Shown in pieces: positions 1-6,807 of a DNA stretch of 6,807 bases. How positions within the stretch are numbered: position 1 is the stretch's first letter; the number at the start of each line of letters is the position of its first letter. The notes below the pieces were generated by a model. It had not been told where the DNA came from. It made no database searches and worked only from the letters and a program-made list of their open reading frames with translations. The DNA is from an uncultured Clostridia bacterium. GTDB taxonomy: Bacteria > Bacillota > Clostridia > Christensenellales > Borkfalkiaceae. The DNA lies in contig CAMPBJ010000056.1 in the NCBI GenBank assembly GCA_946637575.1, positions 1 to 6,807 on the forward strand, written 5' to 3'. A program made the position numbers and the translations under genes.

Positions 1-1260
1 TTTAAATCGATAAAGGCGGCGTATAAGACGGACAGGGTGAATATCGGTATGGACGAAGCGCACCTCGTCGGGCTCGGCAAGTATCTCGATAAATACGGCT
101 ACGAAAACCGCACGCAACTTCTTTTAAGGCACTTAAACAAAGTGTGCGATTTGGCGGCAAAATACGGCTTAAAGCCCGAAATGTGGAGCGATATGTTCTT
201 TCGCCTGGCTACCGGCGGGCAGTACTACGCCGAAATCGACGACTCAAAGGTGGAAGAAATAAAAAAACTTATCCCGAAAGGACTTAAACTTATCTACTGG
301 GATTACTACGGCGTTACCGAAGACAAGTACAAGATGATGCTCTCTAATCACAAAAAACTGACGGACAACATCGTGTTCGCGGGCGGCGCTTGGGCGTGGT
401 CGGGGCACGTTCCGCATAACAACTTTACAATGAGAACTATAAAAGCGTCTATGCCGCAGATTCTAAAATACGGCGTGAAGGACTATTCTTTAACCGTTTG
501 GGGGGACGACGGAAAGGAGTGTTCTTACTTTACGGTGCTTCCGTCCCTTCTGTTCGCGTCCGAATACGCGAAGGGTAATAAGGATATAAAGAGTATCAAG
601 GCGAAGTTTAAGGAGATAGTCGGCGTTTCCTTCGACGATTTTCTGAAACTCGATATAGATTTAATCTTCGGCGATAGAAAGTCTATGGCGAACCTGGAGA
701 ACCCGTCGAAGATCGCGTTATATAACGACGCGTTTTTGGGAACTTACGAAAACAGGACGATAGAAGGCGGCGCGGAAAAGTACAGGCAGTTCGCAAGGTC
801 GATTAAAAACGCAGAAAAGCGGGCGGGCGAGTTCGCGTATATTTTCAGAAAATACACCGCGCTCTGTAAGGTGCTTTCGATAAAGTACGATTTAAGTATC
901 AGAACGGAAAAGGCGTATAAGGAAAAGGACAAAGAAAAACTTGAAAAGATACTCAAAGACTTTAAAAAGATGCTTAAAGAGTTAAACGTATTCTACAAGG
1001 CGTTTAAGGAAGAGTGGGATACGGAGTGTAAGCCGTTCGGTTTCGAGATTCAGGATATAAGAGTCGGCGGGCTTATAAAACGCACCGAGCACCAGATAGA
1101 AACGCTCAAAGATTACTTGGCGGGCAAAAGGGATAAAATAGAAGAATTAGAGGTCGAAAGGAAAGCGGAAGAGGTTAAAAGACCGTGGGCGTTTAACATC
1201 TGGGCGTACATCGCAAGTCCGTCCGTCATGTCGCATTGCATGATAGTACCGCTGTTATAA
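1..1260 (+). CDS. GH20 beta-N-acetylhexosaminidase, GcnA-like (5' end cut by window)
   Basis: The frame is open from base 1, so the true start lies upstream; the GTG at 37 is an internal valine, not a start. 419 codons are visible. The family removes terminal beta-linked GlcNAc/GalNAc from glycans by a retaining, substrate-assisted mechanism. The GMDEAH motif holds the expected Asp-Glu catalytic pair (bases 52-57): Asp positions the substrate 2-acetamido group and Glu is the acid/base. Pocket aromatics follow in family order: WSDMFFR (Trp at 184), YWDYYG (Tyr 295, Asp 301), GGAWAWSG (Trp 391 and 397) and VWGDDG (Trp 499). From about base 570 the protein is a charged, helix-rich C-terminal region, as in GcnA-type enzymes, with no sortase motif or membrane anchor. 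The missing N-terminus prevents any call on secretion. The last ~25 residues turn hydrophobic, ending IVPLL. Family assignment is firm; exact substrate is inferred. The next gene follows after 40 bases with no terminator visible. Confidence 0.88.
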   Translation, partial: FKSIKAAYKTDRVNIGMDEAHLVGLGKYLDKYGYENRTQLLLRHLNKVCDLAAKYGLKPEMWSDMFFRLATGGQYYAEIDDSKVEEIKKLIPKGLKLIYWDYYGVTEDKYKMMLSNHKKLTDNIVFAGGAWAWSGHVPHNNFTMRTIKASMPQILKYGVKDYSLTVWGDDGKECSYFTVLPSLLFASEYAKGNKDIKSIKAKFKEIVGVSFDDFLKLDIDLIFGDRKSMANLENPSKIALYNDAFLGTYENRTIEGGAEKYRQFARSIKNAEKRAGEFAYIFRKYTALCKVLSIKYDLSIRTEKAYKEKDKEKLEKILKDFKKMLKELNVFYKAFKEEWDTECKPFGFEIQDIRVGGLIKRTEHQIETLKDYLAGKRDKIEELEVERKAEEVKRPWAFNIWAYIASPSVMSHCMIVPLL

Positions 1261-1300
1261 ACTATAAAAGGCAATTTACTCTCGGAAAAAGGGGCGAACA

Positions 1301-3259
1301 ATGGCAAAGAACACATACAAGGCGGAAGACATAAAGATTTTAGAGGGGCTTGACGCGGTGAGAATGCGTCCCGGTATGTATATCGGCACGACTTCCGTTC
1401 GCGGTCTTCACCACATACTTTGGGAAATCGTAGACAACGCCGTGGACGAAACGTCCAACGGCTACGGCAACAGGATCGAAGTTAAACTCTATAAAGACGG
1501 CAGCGCGTCCGTAGAGGACAACGGCAGGGGTATTCCTACGGATATCCATAAAAAAGCCGGCGTATCCGGAGTTCAGGTAGTCTTTACCCAACTTCACGCG
1601 GGCGGTAAGTTCGGTCAGGATAACTACAATTTTTCGGGCGGACTTCACGGAGTCGGCGCGTCGGTAACGAACGCGCTATCCGAGTGGCTTAAAGTCGAAG
1701 TCTATCACGGCACGATCTTTAAAATGGAGTTTAGAAGCGTAAAGGACGAAAAGACGGGCAAGATAAAGTCCGGCGTTCCCGTCGCGCCCCTTCTTGATAC
1801 CAAAGTGAAGACAAAAAAGACCGGCACTTTCGTCCGCTTTAAGCCGGACGCGACCGTTTTCGAGACGGTGGAGTTCAACGCCGAAACCATATTAAAACGC
1901 CTCAAAGAACTTGCGTACTTAAACAAGGGGCTTGAAATATCCTTTATCGACGAGCGCGCGGACTTTCATAGGGTGTATAAGTTCGACGGCGGACTTACGG
2001 ACTTTGTAAAGCATTTAAACGACGGCAAATCGGTTCTTTATCCCGAACCGCTGTACGCAAAAGCCGAAAAGGACGGAATACTTGTCGAGTTCGCGATCCA
2101 GCATACCGACGCGTACGTGGACAGCATTTATTCTTACGTCAACAATATTCCGACGTTAGAGGGCGGTATGCATGAAACGGGTTTCAGGTCGGGGCTTACC
2201 AAAGTGTTCAACGACTTTGCAAGAGAAAGGAATATTTTAAAAGACAAGGACGATAACCTTATAGGCGACGACTTTAAGGAAGGGCTTACCGCTCTTTTAT
2301 CGGTCAAGATGCATAACGTCCAGTTCGAGGGGCAGACCAAGACCAAACTCGGCAACCCCGAGGCGCGCCCGGCGGTAGAGTCCATCACGATAAACGCGCT
2401 CTCGGACTTAATGAAAAACAAAAAACTCGTCAAAGTTTTCGACACGATAATAGATAAAGCGATGGGCGCGGCGAAAGTAAGGCTTGCGGCGAAGAAGGCA
2501 AAGGAGATCGCAAGGGCGTCTAAGAGCATCGAAGCGCAAAACCTTGTCGGAAAACTTGCCTCCTGTTCGGGCAGAAAACCCGAGCAGAACGAACTTTTCA
2601 TCGTCGAGGGCGACTCCGCGGGCGGTAACGCGAAACAGGCGAGAAAACGTCAGTTTCAGGCGATATTGCCTTTAAGGGGCAAACCGCTCAACGTCGAGAA
2701 GAAGAGATTAGAGCAGATTCTTTTAAACGAAGAGATAAGAACGATAATATCCGCGCTCGGCACGGGAATAGACAAAGAGTTCAATATAGACGACTTAAAG
2801 TATCACAAGATAATAATACTTTCGGACGCGGACGTAGACGGAAGTCATATAAGGATACTTTTGCTGACTTTCTTTTATAGGTATATGAAACCGCTCATCG
2901 AAAGGGGGCACGTGTATATCGGTATGCCGCCCTTGTATCGCGCGACGAAGAACAAGACCGTAAAATACCTTTATACGGATAAGGAACTTCAGGACTATAT
3001 AAAAGAAGTCGGCAAGTGCGAGATACAGCGGTACAAAGGACTCGGCGAAATGGACGCGGAACAACTTTGGGACACCACGATGGACCCGGAAAAGCGCAAT
3101 TTGGTACGCGTTACGCTCGACGAAGAGTTCGGCGACGGGGAGTCGAGCAGGCTGATATCCGTTTTAATGGGGGACGAGGTCGCGGCAAGAAAGGAGTACA
3201 TTTTCAAACACTCCGACTTCGACAGGGTGGACAAGTTCTCCAAAATGAAACGCAATTAG
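1301..3259 (+). CDS. parE: Type IIA DNA topoisomerase subunit B (topoisomerase IV ParE, or GyrB-like)
   Basis: 652 residues, full length for a Gram-positive GyrB/ParE without the E. coli Toprim insertion. This ATPase subunit drives strand passage with the A subunit encoded next. Domains: GHKL ATPase about 1-220 (Glu42 general base, Asn46, DNGRGIP at 73-79, ATP lid HAGGKFGQ at 99-106, GGLHGVG at 113-119); transducer about 221-400 with the QTK loop (Gln345, Lys347) reaching the ATP site; Toprim about 430-545 with Glu436 in EGDSAGG and DADVDG at 509-514, which bind the catalytic metals; C-terminal QRYKGLGEM near 576 and LWDTTMDP near 589. FGQ and NNIPT resemble ParE, whereas [10 protein letters not shown] and LGTGI look more like GyrB, so parE is a preference, not a proof. 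The ATG is preceded by AAGGGG (1289-1294) six bases upstream and the product begins [11 protein letters not shown], a normal family N-terminus. His136 sits where aminocoumarin-sensitive gyrases have Arg. Confidence 0.93.
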   Translation: MAKNTYKAEDIKILEGLDAVRMRPGMYIGTTSVRGLHHILWEIVDNAVDETSNGYGNRIEVKLYKDGSASVEDNGRGIPTDIHKKAGVSGVQVVFTQLHAGGKFGQDNYNFSGGLHGVGASVTNALSEWLKVEVYHGTIFKMEFRSVKDEKTGKIKSGVPVAPLLDTKVKTKKTGTFVRFKPDATVFETVEFNAETILKRLKELAYLNKGLEISFIDERADFHRVYKFDGGLTDFVKHLNDGKSVLYPEPLYAKAEKDGILVEFAIQHTDAYVDSIYSYVNNIPTLEGGMHETGFRSGLTKVFNDFARERNILKDKDDNLIGDDFKEGLTALLSVKMHNVQFEGQTKTKLGNPEARPAVESITINALSDLMKNKKLVKVFDTIIDKAMGAAKVRLAAKKAKEIARASKSIEAQNLVGKLASCSGRKPEQNELFIVEGDSAGGNAKQARKRQFQAILPLRGKPLNVEKKRLEQILLNEEIRTIISALGTGIDKEFNIDDLKYHKIIILSDADVDGSHIRILLLTFFYRYMKPLIERGHVYIGMPPLYRATKNKTVKYLYTDKELQDYIKEVGKCEIQRYKGLGEMDAEQLWDTTMDPEKRNLVRVTLDEEFGDGESSRLISVLMGDEVAARKEYIFKHSDFDRVDKFSKMKRN

Positions 3260-3262
3260 GGT

Positions 3263-3271
3263 AAGGGGGTG
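3263..3271 (+). promoter_or_regulatory. Strong Shine-Dalgarno site of the A subunit gene
   Basis: AAGGGGGTG lies in the 16-base gap between the two topoisomerase genes, four bases before the ATG at 3276. It is a near-complete match to the anti-Shine-Dalgarno pairing region (AAGGAGGTG with one change) and is stronger than the AAGGGG before the B subunit. It supports the ATG at 3276 as the start and independent loading of ribosomes on the second cistron of one mRNA. Confidence 0.75.
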
Positions 3272-3275
3272 TAAA

Positions 3276-5690
3276 ATGGACGAAAACAAAGGATTGATTT
3301 TAACTTCCTTAGACGACGTGTTCAAAACGTCGATGATAGCGTACGCGGAAGACGTTATATTAGACCGCGCTCTTCCGAGAGTGGAAGACGGACTTAAACC
3401 CGTTCAGAGAAGAATACTGTTCGATATGTACGAACAGGGGCTTACGCCGGACAAACCGCATAAAAAATGCGCGAAGATCGTCGGCGACGTTTTAGGTAAG
3501 TTCCACCCGCACGGCGACTCTTCGGTGTACGGCGCGCTCGTGCACATGGCGCAGAACTTCAATATGCGCGAAACTTTGGTGGACGGGCACGGAAACTTCG
3601 GCACGATCGACGGCGACGGGGCGGCGGCTTACAGGTACACCGAGGCAAGACTTACCCCGCTTTCTTTGGAACTTTTGCGCGATATAGAAAAAGATACGGT
3701 CAATTTCAGACTAAACTTCGACGACACCACTATGGAACCGGACACTCTGCCCGGAAGATTTCCGAACCTTTTAGTCAACGGCGCGATGGGTATCGCGGTA
3801 GGTCTTGCGACGAATATTCCGACGCATAACCTTTCCGAAGTGATAAACGGTACGGTGGCGTACATCGAAAACCCGAAGATCGCGCTTAAAGACGTGATGA
3901 AGTATATCCCCGGTCCGGATTTCCCGACCGGCGCGTACATAGTCGCGGGCGAAGGCTTAAAGGAAGCGTACGAAACGGGTAAGGGTAAAATAAAGATCCG
4001 CGCGAGAATAGGCGTGGAAAAGGACGGGGAAAAGGAGAGCCTTATTATTTCAGAACTCCCGTACTCCGTAAATAAAGCGAACCTTTTAAAGAGAATCGCG
4101 GACTTAAAGGAAGAAAAGAAAGATATTTTAGGCGGAATAGCCGACGTGGTGGACGAGTCGGACAGAAACGGTATGCGCGCCGTGATAAAGTTAAAGAAAG
4201 GCGCTGACGCGGACGCAATACAAAAATATCTTTTAAAGAACACGGATTTAGAGACGTCGTTCGGCATAAACATGGTCGCGATAGCGCACGGAAAACCCTG
4301 CCAAATGGGGCTTTTGGAGATCATATCGTACTACGTAAACTACCAAAGGGAAGTTGTGTATCGCCGTTCGGTGTTCGATTTGGAGCGAGCGAAAGAGCGC
4401 GCGCATATTTTAGAAGGTCTTATCATAGCCGTTAAAAATATCGACGAAGTAATTAAAATCATCAAGGGCGCGGAAAACACGCCGGACGCAAAACAGAAAC
4501 TGCGCGACAGGTTTTCGCTCTCCGAACAGCAAGCCGTATCGATCCTCGACTTAAGGCTTGCAAGACTTACAAAACTTGAGATCTATAAACTCGAAGAAGA
4601 GTTAAAAGAATTAAAGGCACTCATAAAAGAACTCACCGAGATAATAGGCAGCAAAGCAAAACAGATGGAGATAGTGAAAAAAGAACTCATCGCCATAAAG
4701 AAAAAGTACGGAACGGAAAGGCGTAGCCGCATAATCGAAGGCGGAGACGAAGTTTCGGCGTCCGATATCGACGCGCAGTTTACGGATAACGAAGACTATA
4801 TCGTAGCGTACACCGGCGCGGACACGGTAAAGAAGATGACCGAACGTCATTACCTTGGGTGCGATAAAAAGGTAAAAGAAAACTCTTCGCTGTCCGAGTT
4901 TATAGAATTCAAAGTAAGGGCGAAGGGGAAAGATCTTCTGCTTGCGTTCACGAATACGGGGAACTGCCACAGGATAGATTTAGCGAACGTTCCCGAGTCG
5001 AGATTTAGGGAAAAGGGCATAAAGTTTACGGACTTTGCGCCGAACGCGCTTCGTAACGAAAAACCCGTTTCGTTTATCGCGATAGACAGGGAAAAAACGG
5101 ACGGGGCGTTGCTTTTCTACACAAAAGACGGACTTATTAAAAAGACTGATATTTCCGAATACGTGGTCGCAAAGGACACATATCAGGCGATAAAATTAAA
5201 GGACGGGGACGAACTTATAGGCGTCGAACGCGACATCGACAATACGACCGTTTGCTTTATAACAGAGCAAGGCATGGTCTTAAAAGCCGAAAAGGACGAT
5301 ATTCCGACGCAAGGCAGAGTCGCGGGTGGAGTAAAGGGATTAAACTTAAATAAGGGAGATAAGATCCTTACCGTTTCGCAGGTGGACGACGAAGGAGAGA
5401 TCGTCGTGATAACGGACGGCGGGAACTATAAACGCGTTATATCCGCGCTTATCGAACACTCGCAGAGAAACAGAAAGGGCGTTAAGATAACCACGCTATC
5501 GAAAGGCGGAAAGGTCGTTTATTCCGCGTACGTAACTGACGCTTTCGATATCGCGGTGATCGACAACTTCGGAGTTGCGTTTAAGGTGAACACCGAGGAC
5601 ATAGCGATCGACGAGAGAACGAACAAGGGAAAAACCTTAAAGGACGAGAATAAAAAGCGTAAACCCGAAAAGGCGTTTAAGGTCGATTAA
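3276..5690 (+). CDS. parC: Type IIA DNA topoisomerase subunit A (topoisomerase IV ParC, or GyrA-like)
   Basis: 804 residues, close to Bacillus ParC in length. This subunit cuts and rejoins DNA; with the preceding B subunit it makes the A2B2 enzyme that decatenates and relaxes DNA. Winged-helix/tower core about 1-480: [16 protein letters not shown] at 31-46, [10 protein letters not shown] at 77-86, catalytic Tyr121 in [32 protein letters not shown] at 161-182 and [10 protein letters not shown] at 426-435. A heptad-like coiled coil covers about 431-478. The C-terminal beta-pinwheel runs about 505-780 with blade repeats such as [40 protein letters not shown] and [10 protein letters not shown]. 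Where GyrA carries its QRRGGKG-type box (here about 520-545) none is visible, which argues for ParC, although [11 protein letters not shown] is gyrase-like. Oddities: Gly86 at the quinolone-binding acidic position, Tyr119 instead of the usual Met before Arg-Tyr, and a lysine-rich tail from about 782. The stop overlaps the 3' end of the convergent spmB gene. Confidence 0.93.
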   Translation: MDENKGLILTSLDDVFKTSMIAYAEDVILDRALPRVEDGLKPVQRRILFDMYEQGLTPDKPHKKCAKIVGDVLGKFHPHGDSSVYGALVHMAQNFNMRETLVDGHGNFGTIDGDGAAAYRYTEARLTPLSLELLRDIEKDTVNFRLNFDDTTMEPDTLPGRFPNLLVNGAMGIAVGLATNIPTHNLSEVINGTVAYIENPKIALKDVMKYIPGPDFPTGAYIVAGEGLKEAYETGKGKIKIRARIGVEKDGEKESLIISELPYSVNKANLLKRIADLKEEKKDILGGIADVVDESDRNGMRAVIKLKKGADADAIQKYLLKNTDLETSFGINMVAIAHGKPCQMGLLEIISYYVNYQREVVYRRSVFDLERAKERAHILEGLIIAVKNIDEVIKIIKGAENTPDAKQKLRDRFSLSEQQAVSILDLRLARLTKLEIYKLEEELKELKALIKELTEIIGSKAKQMEIVKKELIAIKKKYGTERRSRIIEGGDEVSASDIDAQFTDNEDYIVAYTGADTVKKMTERHYLGCDKKVKENSSLSEFIEFKVRAKGKDLLLAFTNTGNCHRIDLANVPESRFREKGIKFTDFAPNALRNEKPVSFIAIDREKTDGALLFYTKDGLIKKTDISEYVVAKDTYQAIKLKDGDELIGVERDIDNTTVCFITEQGMVLKAEKDDIPTQGRVAGGVKGLNLNKGDKILTVSQVDDEGEIVVITDGGNYKRVISALIEHSQRNRKGVKITTLSKGGKVVYSAYVTDAFDIAVIDNFGVAFKVNTEDIAIDERTNKGKTLKDENKKRKPEKAFKVD

Positions 5691-5699
5691 ACGACTTTA
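5678..5699. terminator. Hairpin over the convergent stop codons, possible weak terminator
   Basis: Inverted repeat TAAGGTCG (5678-5685), loop ATTAAA (5686-5691), CGACTTTA (5692-5699). In the plus-strand RNA all eight pairs form, one being G-U; in the minus-strand RNA that pair becomes an A-C mismatch. The loop contains both stop codons of the convergent genes. No proper U-tract follows on the plus side (CATATAAAGC) and only a short delayed one on the minus side, so intrinsic termination would be weak at best. The inverted repeat is directly visible; its function is inferred. Confidence 0.3.
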
Positions 5700-6193
5700 C
5701 ATATAAAGCACGCGAAAACGACAGAGAAAAAACTTGCGACAAGGGATATGGCGATAGGGGTAAAAAGGTTTTTACGTTTCGAGTTTGCAAAATAGACGGC
5801 GGACACGTAGAACACCGTTTCCGACGAACCGTAGATAGCGGACGCGCAACGGGCGATATACCCGTCCGCACCAAAAGTCGCGTAGATCTCGGAGAGAGTG
5901 CCGAGCGCACCGCTCCCCGAAAAAGGCTTTATCAAAACGAGTTTACACACTTCGGACGGAATACCGAAAAACGAGAACACGGGTGTTAAAATCCGCGTTA
6001 AAAAGTCCGAAATGCCGCTTACTTCCAAAACGCTCGACAGTATAAAGATACAGAGAAGGTTAGGGAAAATCGACAGCACGAAAGGGACTGCGTTTTTCGC
6101 ACCTTTAACGAAAGAGTCGTAGGGCTTGCCCTTCTTTAAAAGGGCGAACAGGAACACGAATAAGATGAATACGGGTATTAAATAAGCGCTCAT
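5687..6193 (-). CDS. spmB: Spore maturation protein B, membrane protein
   Basis: 168 residues, slightly shorter than Bacillus subtilis SpmB (about 178). It belongs to the Gate/nucleoside-recognition-like membrane family shared with SpmA. In B. subtilis SpmA and SpmB are needed for normal spore core dehydration and heat resistance; no transport substrate is firmly known. The diagnostic stretch is [15 protein letters not shown] at 89-103, followed by [25 protein letters not shown] (about 111-135), which parallels the [10 protein letters not shown] and GSTDTTFYV segments of known SpmB. Hydrophobic segments lie near 3-19, 36-58, 64-77 and 143-166; there is no cleavable signal peptide. The start overlaps the spmA stop as ATGA, and the bases upstream (ATATTCGTTAAAAA) contain no convincing Shine-Dalgarno, so translation is probably coupled to spmA. 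The stop at 5687-5689 lies inside the last codons of the convergent topoisomerase gene. Confidence 0.9.
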   Translation of the reverse strand: MSAYLIPVFILFVFLFALLKKGKPYDSFVKGAKNAVPFVLSIFPNLLCIFILSSVLEVSGISDFLTRILTPVFSFFGIPSEVCKLVLIKPFSGSGALGTLSEIYATFGADGYIARCASAIYGSSETVFYVSAVYFANSKRKNLFTPIAISLVASFFSVVFACFICKVV

Positions 6194-6738
6194 TTTTTAA
6201 CGAATATCTTTACCAAAAGCACGCCGATTAGAGTGGACACCGCGGTGGATAAAACGGTCGGCAAAATTATGTCGAAAGGAGTTGCCGCTCCGAACGATAT
6301 TCGGAGCGCTAAAACGGACGTGGGGATCAGTTGTATGCTCGTCGCGTTTATCACGAAAAACATCGTTATCTGATACCCCGTGTCCTTAAACTTTTCGAGT
6401 TCGTCTATCGTTTTAATGCCGAAAGGCGTAGTCGCTCCGCTTAATCCCAAAATGTTTGCGGAGATATTTATGGAAGCGTACTCTTCGGCTTTTTCTGGGA
6501 GTTTCCCGAAGAGAAATCTGTTTACGGGTTTAAGAAGTCTGGCGAACTTTTTATCAAGCCCCGTGTCCTCTAAAACGCCGAATATCCCGAGCCATACCGC
6601 GTAGGACGCGATGAGTTTAACGGATAGCGAAAAGGCGTTCTCCGCCCCGCTTATAAAGGACGGAAGCACGGTAGAAGGATCTACAAATAAAAGTACGATA
6701 AGAGATAGGGTGATAAGCACCCCGAAAATCGCGTTCAT
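6190..6738 (-). CDS. spmA: Spore maturation protein A, membrane protein
   Basis: 182 residues, near the length of Bacillus SpmA (about 196). It is the partner of SpmB in spore maturation, expected in membranes of the developing spore or mother cell. The strongest match is SANILGLSGATTPFGIKTIDEL at about 93-114, equivalent to the NMMGLGNAATPFGLKAM region of the family, and FFVINATSIQLIPTSVLALR at 127-146, equivalent to FLAINTSSVTLIPTTVIAVR. Hydrophobic segments occur near 2-19, 38-57, 124-145 and 155-178. The ATG is preceded by AAGGT (6744-6748, minus strand) five bases away, which supports this start. In B. subtilis dacB lies upstream in the same operon; here only 69 bases precede spmA before the window edge and a rightward promoter occupies them, so no dacB is directly upstream on this strand within view. 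No clear sigma-E promoter could be assigned. Presence suggests a spore-forming ancestry but does not prove sporulation. Confidence 0.9.
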   Translation of the reverse strand: MNAIFGVLITLSLIVLLFVDPSTVLPSFISGAENAFSLSVKLIASYAVWLGIFGVLEDTGLDKKFARLLKPVNRFLFGKLPEKAEEYASINISANILGLSGATTPFGIKTIDELEKFKDTGYQITMFFVINATSIQLIPTSVLALRISFGAATPFDIILPTVLSTAVSTLIGVLLVKIFVKK

Positions 6739-6762
6739 GTTTTACCTTATGAGCGATTTTCC

Positions 6763-6791
6763 TTGATTATGTAAATAAAGAGTGTTAAAAT
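6763..6791 (+). promoter_or_regulatory. Predicted sigma-A-type promoter, rightward, divergent from spmA
   Basis: TTGATT (6763-6768) and TAAAAT (6786-6791) are separated by exactly 17 bases. The -35 matches TTGACA at 4 of 6 positions and the -10 matches TATAAT at 5 of 6. A TG at 6783-6784 one base before the -10 makes it an extended -10 element. Transcription would begin near 6798 and leave the window, so an unseen gene probably lies to the right. It is the best promoter-like match I found by eye in this window. Confidence 0.5.
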
Positions 6792-6807
6792 ACAGTAGGG
6801 CAAAGCC

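Noticed and set aside
37..39. GTG at 37 as the start of the GH20 gene
   Set aside because: The frame is open to base 1 and the preceding codons (FKSIKAAYKTDR) fit the family just before the VNIGMDEAH strand; the gene is cut by the window edge.
1236..1268. TTGCAT with TATAAA boxes just before the B subunit gene
   Set aside because: Spacers are 14 and 21 bases, both outside the normal 16-18 range, so not called a promoter.
3016..3264. Alternative plus-strand frames of 60-80 codons inside the topoisomerase genes (also 2484-2675)
   Set aside because: Arg/Gly-rich translations in a shifted frame of a conserved gene; no start signal and no recognisable protein.
3629..4324. A 231-codon open frame on the minus strand, antisense to the A subunit gene
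   Set aside because: It lies wholly inside a strongly conserved gene, its protein is low-complexity Ser/Phe/Ile-rich without family motifs, and it is explained by the codon bias of the real gene. The 155-codon antisense frame at 2134-2601 and the shorter ones are rejected for the same reason.
5898..6604. Plus-strand open frames of 74 codons over spmB and spmA (5898-6122 and 6380-6604)
   Set aside because: They are antisense to two clear spm genes whose family motifs span the same bases, and have no supporting ribosome binding site or homology that I recognise.
6764..6793. Possible sigma-E promoter for spmA on the minus strand (GTATTTT, 15 bases, CATAATCA)
   Set aside because: Spacing is right and sigma-E control would fit spmAB, but the -10 matches only the first four bases of the CATACAnT consensus and the -35 is imperfect. 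Too weak to list.
1..6807. Mobile element, CRISPR array, tRNA/rRNA or defence system
   Set aside because: No transposase, direct-repeat array, terminal inverted repeats or RNA gene signature was seen; the genes are tightly packed, of similar composition and all belong to known families.

Overview
This window reads as ordinary chromosome from a low-to-mid GC member of the Bacillota (Clostridia-like). Four things point that way: a pair of spore maturation genes (spmA-spmB), a GcnA-type family 20 hexosaminidase of the kind common in Firmicutes, a Gram-positive-style type IIA topoisomerase gene pair, and purine-rich Shine-Dalgarno sites. An uncultured gut clostridial lineage is a reasonable guess, but the sequence alone does not fix the taxon. 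The standard genetic code is consistent throughout; TAA, TAG and TGA all serve as stops.

Layout: (1) bases 1-1260, plus strand, the 3' part of a GH20 beta-N-acetylhexosaminidase whose start lies off the left edge; (2) 1301-3259, plus strand, the ATPase/Toprim (B) subunit of a type IIA topoisomerase; (3) 3276-5690, plus strand, its DNA cleavage (A) subunit, 16 bases downstream behind a strong ribosome binding site; (4) 6190-6738 and 5687-6193, minus strand, spmA then spmB, joined by an ATGA overlap and converging on the topoisomerase operon, with the two 3' ends overlapping by 4 bases; (5) 6739-6807, a short region upstream of spmA that also carries a good rightward sigma-A-type promoter, so another gene probably starts beyond the right edge.

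The B and A subunits together form an A2B2 enzyme. I favour topoisomerase IV (ParE/ParC) over gyrase because the A subunit has no recognisable GyrA box and the B subunit has the ParE-like FGQ in its ATP lid, but other positions look gyrase-like and the call is not certain. SpmA and SpmB are small membrane proteins of one family and act together in spore core dehydration.

I do not see a novel multi-gene system, mobile element, CRISPR array or RNA gene. The points worth a second look are at residue and junction level: a natural glycine at the quinolone-binding acidic position of the A subunit, a tyrosine beside the catalytic tyrosine, a probable loss of the aminocoumarin-contacting arginine in the B subunit, a hairpin centred on the overlapping convergent stop codons, and an A6 run at the spmA/spmB junction that would allow a -1 slip into spmB.
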